NCBI RefSeq assembly: GCF_025642135.1
Contig: NZ_CP106793.1
Location: forward strand, 6,168,001-6,232,000
From: Streptomyces cynarae
Lineage (GTDB): Bacteria; Actinomycetota; Actinomycetes; Streptomycetales; Streptomycetaceae
Direction: 5' to 3'
Length of the DNA: 64,000 bases
The notes beneath the pieces were generated by a model. The model was not told the origin of the DNA. It made no database searches and saw only the letters and a list, made by a program, of their open reading frames with translations. Shown here piece by piece: positions 58,870 through 64,000 of this stretch. Within the stretch, counting starts at the first letter, position 1. Each line of letters opens with the position of its first letter. Both the position numbers and the translations under genes were made by a program.

Positions 58870-58925
58870 GGCCTCACAGGAGTGGCGCACAATGGGGGGA
58901 TCGCACGGCTGAAGGGGAACATGCC

Positions 58926-59234
58926 ATGAGCGCCGAGGACCTCGAGAAGTACGAGACCGAGATGGAGCTCAAGCTCTACCGGGAGTACCGCGATGTCGTC
59001 GGTCTGTTCAAATACGTGATCGAGACCGAACGGCGCTTCTACCTCACCAACGACTACGAGATGCAGGTGCACTCGGTCCAGGGCGAGGTGTTCTTCGAGG
59101 TGTCCATGGCGGACGCCTGGGTGTGGGACATGTACCGCCCCGCCCGCTTCGTGAAGCAGGTACGCGTCCTCACATTCAAGGACGTGAACATCGAGGAGCT
59201 GAACAAGAGCGACCTGGAACTGCCGGGCGGCTGA
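58926..59234 (+). CDS. DUF2469 family protein
   Basis: A 102-residue protein almost invariant in actinobacteria (MSAEDLEKYETEMELKLYRE start, then DVVGLFKYVIETERRFYLTN). It is acidic and rich in aromatic residues, has no membrane segment, and is of unknown function. It is regularly found after the signal peptidase genes and before yraN, as here. Confidence 0.93.
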   Translation: MSAEDLEKYETEMELKLYREYRDVVGLFKYVIETERRFYLTNDYEMQVHSVQGEVFFEVSMADAWVWDMYRPARFVKQVRVLTFKDVNIEELNKSDLELPGG

Positions 59235-59354
59235 GCAACACGCCCGTGACACACCCGTGTGGGTGACGGAGTTCTCCACAACCGCCGAGTAATCCACCAA
59301 GATCCATCCGGTGGAGCCCGATGCGTGACGGTTGGCGCCGGAGGTGGTGCCGAC

Positions 59355-59726
59355 ATGAACACACACCAGGCACGCAACGCACTCGGCCGGTACGGAGAAA
59401 ACGTGGCCGCCCGGCGCCTCACGGCCGCCGGGATGACCATCCTGCAGCGCAACTGGCGCGACGGCAGAAGCGGCGAGATCGACATCGTGGCCAGGGACGG
59501 CGACGTCCTGGTCGTCTGCGAGGTGAAGACCCGCAGGGGCGGCTCCTTCGAGCACCCGATGGCCGCCGTCACCCCCCAGAAGGCGCAGCGGCTGCGCGAC
59601 CTCGCCGAACGCTGGATCCAGGCCCACGGCGGCGCCCCACCGGGAGGCGTCCGCATCGACCTCATCGGCGTCCTGCTCCCGCAGCGCGGCGCACCCGCCG
59701 TCCAGCATGCGCGAGGGGTGGCCTGA
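59355..59726 (+). CDS. yraN: UPF0102 (YraN) endonuclease-like protein
   Basis: A 123-residue protein of the YraN family with a restriction-endonuclease-like fold. The metal motif is visible as [20 protein letters not shown] (E-x-D ... E-x-K). The ATG at 59355 follows GGAGGT. It ends one base before the comM-like gene, and the order yraN-comM-dprA is conserved in many bacteria, pointing to DNA processing. Confidence 0.94.
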   Translation: MNTHQARNALGRYGENVAARRLTAAGMTILQRNWRDGRSGEIDIVARDGDVLVVCEVKTRRGGSFEHPMAAVTPQKAQRLRDLAERWIQAHGGAPPGGVRIDLIGVLLPQRGAPAVQHARGVA

Positions 59727-59727
59727 C

Positions 59728-61353
59728 ATGGGCTTCGCACGCACATGCTCCGTGGCACTGGTCGGCGTCGAAGGCGTGGTCGTCGAGGTCCAGGCCGACC
59801 TCGAACCGGGCGTCGCGGCATTCACCCTCGTCGGCCTGCCCGACAAGAGCCTCACGGAGAGCCGGGACCGCGTCCGGGCCGCCGTGGTCAACTCGGGCGG
59901 CGAATGGCCCCAGAAAAAGCTCACCGTCGGACTCAGCCCCGCCTCCGTGCCCAAGGCCGGCAGCGGATTCGACCTCGCCGTCGCCTGCGCGGTGCTCGGC
60001 GCCGCCGAACGCATCGACCCCAGGGTGCTCGCCGACATCGTCATGATCGGCGAACTCGGCCTGGACGGACGGGTCCGGCCGGTTCGCGGCATCCTGCCCG
60101 CGGTCCTGGCCGCCGCGGACGCGGGCTACGAACAGGTGGTCGTACCGGAATGCGCCGCCGCCGAAGCCTCACTGGTACCCGGCGTGTCCGTACTCGGCGT
60201 CCGCAGCCTGCGGCAACTCATCGCCGTCCTCACCGACGAACCCGTACCCGACGAGGAGCACGACGAGCAGGGCCGCCCCGATCCCCTCCTCGCCGGCCTG
60301 CGCGTCCCGGGCACCGGAGCCGCCACCGGCATGCACAGCGTGGGCGCCGCACAGCACGACACCGGCCACGACCTCGCCGACGTCGTGGGCCAGAACTCGG
60401 CGCGCACCGCGGTCGAGGTGGCCGCGGCCGGCGGCCACCACCTCTTCCTCGAAGGCCCGCCCGGCGCCGGCAAGACCATGCTCGCCGAACGGCTGCCCGC
60501 CATCCTGCCCAGGCTCAGCAGGCAGGAATCACTGGAAGTCACAGCGGTGCACTCCGTGGCCGGCCTGCTCCCACCCGGCAAACCCCTGATCGACATCGCC
60601 CCCTACTGCGCCCCGCACCACTCGGCCACCATGCAGGCCCTCGTCGGAGGCGGCCCCGGCGTCGCCCGGCCCGGCGCCGTGTCACTCTCCCACCGAGGGG
60701 TCCTCTTCCTGGACGAAACCCCCGAGTTCAGCAGCCACGCCCTGGACGCCCTGCGACAACCCCTGGAGTCCGGGCACGTCGTGATCGCCCGCAGCGCCGG
60801 CGTCGTACGGTTCCCCGCGAAGTTCCTCATGGTGCTCGCCGCCAACCCCTGCCCCTGCGGACGCTTCTCCCAGCGCGACACCCACTGCGAATGCCCGCCC
60901 TCGGCGATCCGCCGCTACCAGGCCAGGCTCTCCGGCCCCCTCCTCGACCGGGTCGACCTGCGCGTCGAGGTCGACCCCGTCACCCGGGCCGAACTCACCG
61001 ACCGCGGAGCCCGGGGCGAGACCACGGCGACCGTCGCCGACCGGGTCCACGCCGCCAGACAGCGAGCGGCGACACACCTGGCGGACACCCCCTGGCGGAC
61101 CAACAGCGAAGTGCCGGGACGCGAACTCCGCAGCCGCTGGCACGCCGCGCCCGGCGCCATGGACGAAGCCGAGCGCAACCTCGAACGGGGCGTGCTCACC
61201 GCCCGGGGACTCGACCGCGTGCTCCGCGTGGCCTGGACGATCGCCGACCTCGTGGGCCACGACCGGCCCAACGCCACCGACGTCGCCCTGGCCCTGCAAC
61301 TGCGCACCGGCATTCCGCGGGGCGTGCCGATGACGATCGGAGCATCGGCATGA
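59728..61353 (+). CDS. YifB/ComM-like Mg-chelatase AAA+ ATPase
   Basis: A 541-residue ComM/YifB-family helicase-like ATPase. The N-terminal part FTLVGLPDKSLTESRDRVRA is the Lon-like/ChlI domain; Walker A is LFLEGPPGAGKTMLAERLP, Walker B GVLFLDETPEFSSHALDAL, and the NPCPCGRFS zinc-like motif follows with the sensor LLDRVDLRVEV. In naturally competent bacteria ComM drives branch migration of incoming DNA; its role in Streptomyces is untested. ATG at 59728. It overlaps dprA by four bases. Confidence 0.93.
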   Translation: MGFARTCSVALVGVEGVVVEVQADLEPGVAAFTLVGLPDKSLTESRDRVRAAVVNSGGEWPQKKLTVGLSPASVPKAGSGFDLAVACAVLGAAERIDPRVLADIVMIGELGLDGRVRPVRGILPAVLAAADAGYEQVVVPECAAAEASLVPGVSVLGVRSLRQLIAVLTDEPVPDEEHDEQGRPDPLLAGLRVPGTGAATGMHSVGAAQHDTGHDLADVVGQNSARTAVEVAAAGGHHLFLEGPPGAGKTMLAERLPAILPRLSRQESLEVTAVHSVAGLLPPGKPLIDIAPYCAPHHSATMQALVGGGPGVARPGAVSLSHRGVLFLDETPEFSSHALDALRQPLESGHVVIARSAGVVRFPAKFLMVLAANPCPCGRFSQRDTHCECPPSAIRRYQARLSGPLLDRVDLRVEVDPVTRAELTDRGARGETTATVADRVHAARQRAATHLADTPWRTNSEVPGRELRSRWHAAPGAMDEAERNLERGVLTARGLDRVLRVAWTIADLVGHDRPNATDVALALQLRTGIPRGVPMTIGASA

Positions 61354-62503
61354 ACGAGGACAACACCCTCGACGCCGCATCCCTCGCCCGGATCCTCCTC
61401 ACCCGGATCATCGAACCCGGAGACGAGGTGGCCGGCCGCTGGCTGCGGGAACGCGGCCCCGAAGAGCTGGCCCGACGACTGCGCGAAGGCGGCAGGCGGC
61501 TGCCAGGAGTCACGGACAAACGATGGGCAGGACTGCTCGCGCGCGCCGCACGAGCCGAACCGGAACGGGACTGGGCCGCCGCCCGAGACGCCGGCATGAG
61601 ATTCGTGTGCCCCGGGACGGCCGAGTGGCCGGCCCAGCTCGACGACCTCGGAGACGGCCGCCCCATCGGGCTGTGGGTGCGAGGGGGCCCCAGTCTGCGG
61701 ATGTGGGCCCTGAAGTCCGTCGCGCTCGTCGGCGCACGGGCCTGCACCGAGTACGGCGCACACATCGCGGGCACCCTCGCCGCCGACCTCGCCGAACGCG
61801 GCTGGGTCGTCGTGTCGGGGGCGCCTACGGCGTCGACGGCGCCGCCCACCGGGGCGCCCTCGGGGCCGGCGGCGCCACCGTCGCCGTCCTCGCCTGCGGC
61901 GTCGACCGCCCCTACCCACGCGGACACAGCCGCCTGATCGGCAGGATCGCGGACCAGGGGCTGGTCGTGGGGGAACTGCCGCCCGGGGAACACCCGACAC
62001 CGAGCCGGTTCATCGTCCGCAATCGGGTCATCGCCGCACTCACCCGCGGCACCGTCGTCGTCGAGGCCGCCCACCGCAGCGGCTCCCTGGTCACCGCGCG
62101 TGCCGCCGGGCGGCTCGGCCGCTTCGTCATGGGCGTCCCCGGCCCCGTCACCAGCGGACTCTCGGCCGGAGTGCACGAACTGCTGCGCGGCGAAGCCCTA
62201 CTCGTCACCGACGCAGCCGACGTCGTGGAACTGGTCGGTGACATGGGGGCACTGGCCCCGGACCGACGGGGCCCCGTCCTGCCCCGCGACCTGCTGGAAC
62301 CCGCCGCCCGACGGATCCTGGCCGCCCTGCCCGCACGCGGCACCGCGTCCGCGGCCGAGATCGCCCGCGGCGCTCTGACGACCCAGGACGACGCGATCGG
62401 GAGACTGTACGAACTCCGATCACTTGGATTCGTCGAACGACACGGCGATGGCTGGAAGTTGACACGCCAGGCCATCACAGCCGGTCGACAAGATCACCTC
62501 TGA
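61350..62503 (+). pseudogene. dprA: DNA-processing protein DprA, frame broken at 61817-61821
   Basis: DprA loads RecA onto incoming single-stranded DNA. The N-terminal part (start MNEDNTLDAASLARILLTRI) reaches SVALVGARACTEYGAHIAG and GWVVVSG in one frame; the rest (AYGVDGAAHRGALGAGGATV, VLACGVDRPYP, VIAALTRGTVVVEA, PGPVTSGLSAGVHELL) is in another. Adding one G to the G5 run at 61817-61821 restores VVSGGAYGVDGAAHRG and a 384-residue protein of family size. The ATG overlaps the comM-like stop. A one-base sequence error is the simplest reading. Confidence 0.9.
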
Positions 62504-62781
62504 TGCTGACCGAGCGTGTGTCGGCCGTCCGGGCGACCCCCGACAGCCTTGGCGTTTCCCGCAGTTGACCCTTTCCGGCGATCACAGGGGGCTACCACGG
62601 CACCCGCGGCAACCGCCCCACACGGCCCGTTCGCGCACGGGTGATCCGTTGCCCTTCGCACACTGCGACACCACAGTCACGCTACGCTCACGAGGTTCCG
62701 ACTCAGACAGGCCATCTCGACACCAGACCGACAGCCCACCCAGGCATCACCAGTTCACGGCAGAACGGCACAAGGCAACGA

Positions 62782-63624
62782 ATGCCCCAGCACACCTCCG
62801 GGTCCGACCGGGCGGCGCATCCCCCAGCCGCCCGTGACGGCGGCAGCGTGCGCCCGCCCGCTCCCTCGACACTCGACGAGTTGTGGCGGTCGTACAAGGA
62901 GACGGGGGACGAGCGGTTGCGGGAGCAGCTGATCCTGCACTACTCACCGCTGGTGAAGTACGTGGCCGGCCGGGTGAGCGTGGGCCTGCCGGCCAACGTG
63001 GACCAGGCCGACTTCGTGTCATCGGGGGTCTTCGGGCTGATCGACGCGATCGAGAAGTTCGACATCGACCGGGAGATCAAGTTCGAGACGTACGCGATCA
63101 CCCGGATCCGGGGCGCCATGATCGACGAACTGCGGGCGCTGGACTGGATCCCACGATCGGTACGGCAGAAGGCACGCAGCGTGGAGCGGGCGTACGCGAC
63201 CCTGGAGGCGCGCCTGAGGCGGACCCCGACCGAGGCGGAGGTGGCCGCGGAGATGGGCATCGGCGTGGAAGAGCTCCATGCCGTCTTCAGCCAGTTGTCA
63301 CTCGCGAACGTGGTGGCCCTGGAGGAACTGCTGCACGTGGGCGGTGAGGACGGCGACGGGCTGAGCTTCATGGACACGCTGGAGGACACCGCCGCCGACA
63401 ACCCGGTCGAGGTGGCCGAGGACCGGGAACTGCGGAGATTCCTGGCCCGAGCCATCAACACGCTGCCCGAGCGGGAGAAGACCGTGGTCACGCTCTACTA
63501 CTACGAGGGGCTCACCCTCGCCGAGATCGGCAACGTGCTCGGCGTGACCGAGAGCCGGGTGAGCCAGATCCACACGAAGTCGGTCCTGCAGCTGCGCGCC
63601 AAGCTGGCCGCCTTCGGCCGCTGA
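62782..63624 (+). CDS. whiG: Sporulation sigma factor WhiG
   Basis: A 280-residue FliA-type sigma factor that starts sporulation in aerial hyphae. Region 2 ([20 protein letters not shown], then [20 protein letters not shown]), region 3 ([20 protein letters not shown]) and region 4 ([20 protein letters not shown] with the [20 protein letters not shown] helix-turn-helix) are complete. The ATG at 62782 gives exactly the WhiG length I remember; longer in-frame extensions lack homology. It follows dprA by 278 bases (62504-62781), where I see no clear promoter. Confidence 0.94.
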   Translation: MPQHTSGSDRAAHPPAARDGGSVRPPAPSTLDELWRSYKETGDERLREQLILHYSPLVKYVAGRVSVGLPANVDQADFVSSGVFGLIDAIEKFDIDREIKFETYAITRIRGAMIDELRALDWIPRSVRQKARSVERAYATLEARLRRTPTEAEVAAEMGIGVEELHAVFSQLSLANVVALEELLHVGGEDGDGLSFMDTLEDTAADNPVEVAEDRELRRFLARAINTLPEREKTVVTLYYYEGLTLAEIGNVLGVTESRVSQIHTKSVLQLRAKLAAFGR

Positions 63625-63698
63625 GGCGCGAACCCGTCAACGGCGCGTGTGACCCGAGTGACTGCCGTCGCCGACGGTCCGTCCGTACAGTGGGGGAC

Positions 63699-64000
63699 GT
63701 GCCAAGGATTCGAGCGGCCTCCGTGGCCGAGCACCGGTCGATGCAGCGAGCCGCCCTGCTGGACGCGGCACGGTCCCTGCTGTCCGAGGGAGGCACGGAG
63801 GCACTGACCTTCCCGGCCCTCGCCGAGCGCACGGGCCTCGCCCGCTCCTCCGTCTACGAGTACTTCCGCTCCCGCGCGGCCGTCGTCGAGGAACTCTGCG
63901 CGGTCGACTTCCCCGTATGGGCCGCGGAGGTCGAGGCCGCGATGGCGTCGGCTGAAGGCCCCGAGGCCAAGATCGAAGCGTACGTACGACGGCAGCTCGC
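63699..64000 (+). CDS. TetR-family regulator, 5' part
   Basis: The first 100 codons of a TetR-type regulator, cut by the window edge. The helix-turn-helix lies in FPALAERTGLARSSVYEYFR (about residues 43-62), after the typical AALLDAARSLLSEGG helix. The GTG at 63699 begins VPRIRAASVAEHRSMQ and has GGGGGA upstream. The C-terminal ligand domain is not visible, so no target can be inferred. It follows whiG by 74 bases on the same strand. Confidence 0.85.
   Translation, partial: MPRIRAASVAEHRSMQRAALLDAARSLLSEGGTEALTFPALAERTGLARSSVYEYFRSRAAVVEELCAVDFPVWAAEVEAAMASAEGPEAKIEAYVRRQL

Overview
The window is a chromosomal core segment of a Streptomyces, or a very close relative. The base composition is very GC-rich, third codon positions are mostly G or C, and GTG starts are common. 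Marker genes include the sporulation sigma factor whiG, the developmental regulator nsdA, a lysine-tailed HU (HupS type), the glucose permease glcP, four adjacent type I signal peptidases (sipW, sipX, sipY, sipZ), and a 2-phospholactate guanylyltransferase for coenzyme F420. From memory, the gene order closely follows the leuCD to whiG stretch of Streptomyces coelicolor. I see no prophage, insertion sequence, CRISPR array, tRNA or rRNA.

Layout. 1-9.2 kb: the leuC 3' end, leuD, a small actinobacterial gene, hupS, a small OB-like protein, cofC, then plsC-gpsA and ddlA, a DUF3515 lipoprotein, a stand-alone Lrp/AsnC ligand-binding protein and thiL. 9.2-13.5 kb: an accessory pair, an FAD monooxygenase and a large SARP/AfsR-like regulator. 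13.6-31 kb: rpmB, a fakA-like kinase gene, a translationally coupled Hsp90/TPR pair, recG, rsmD, coaD, a repeat-containing coiled-coil protein, the DUF177-rpmF-rnc group, mutM, an HxlR regulator facing a flavodoxin-like gene, a secreted CAP-domain protein and acyP. 31-40 kb: a small coiled-coil gene, smc, glcP, a luciferase-like monooxygenase and ftsY. 39.6-46.8 kb: a Prim-Pol-like protein diverging from nsdA, then the ammonium operon amtB-glnK-glnD with a GlnR-type box upstream. 46.9-64 kb: ffh, a methyltransferase, an archaeal-type proS, a HEAVH/zinc-ribbon protein, rpsP-khpA-rimM-trmD-rplS, the four sip genes, a NUDIX gene, DUF2469, yraN, a comM-like gene, dprA, whiG and the start of a TetR gene.

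Many neighbours belong together functionally. The spine rpmB / fakA-like / recG / coaD / rpmF-rnc / smc / ftsY / ffh / rpsP-khpA-rimM-trmD-rplS is the ancient Gram-positive order linking ribosome maturation, chromosome segregation and the signal recognition particle. SRP (ffh, ftsY) and the signal peptidases serve protein export; yraN, comM and dprA are DNA-processing genes.

A notable property of this sequence is that six otherwise intact-looking genes are broken by small indels, mostly single missing bases beside short G or C runs: the SARP gene, the CAP gene, smc, the luciferase-like gene, glnD (three places) and dprA. One restored base gives the expected family length in most. Sequencing or consensus error is the most economical explanation, so these should not be read as real gene loss without checking the reads.
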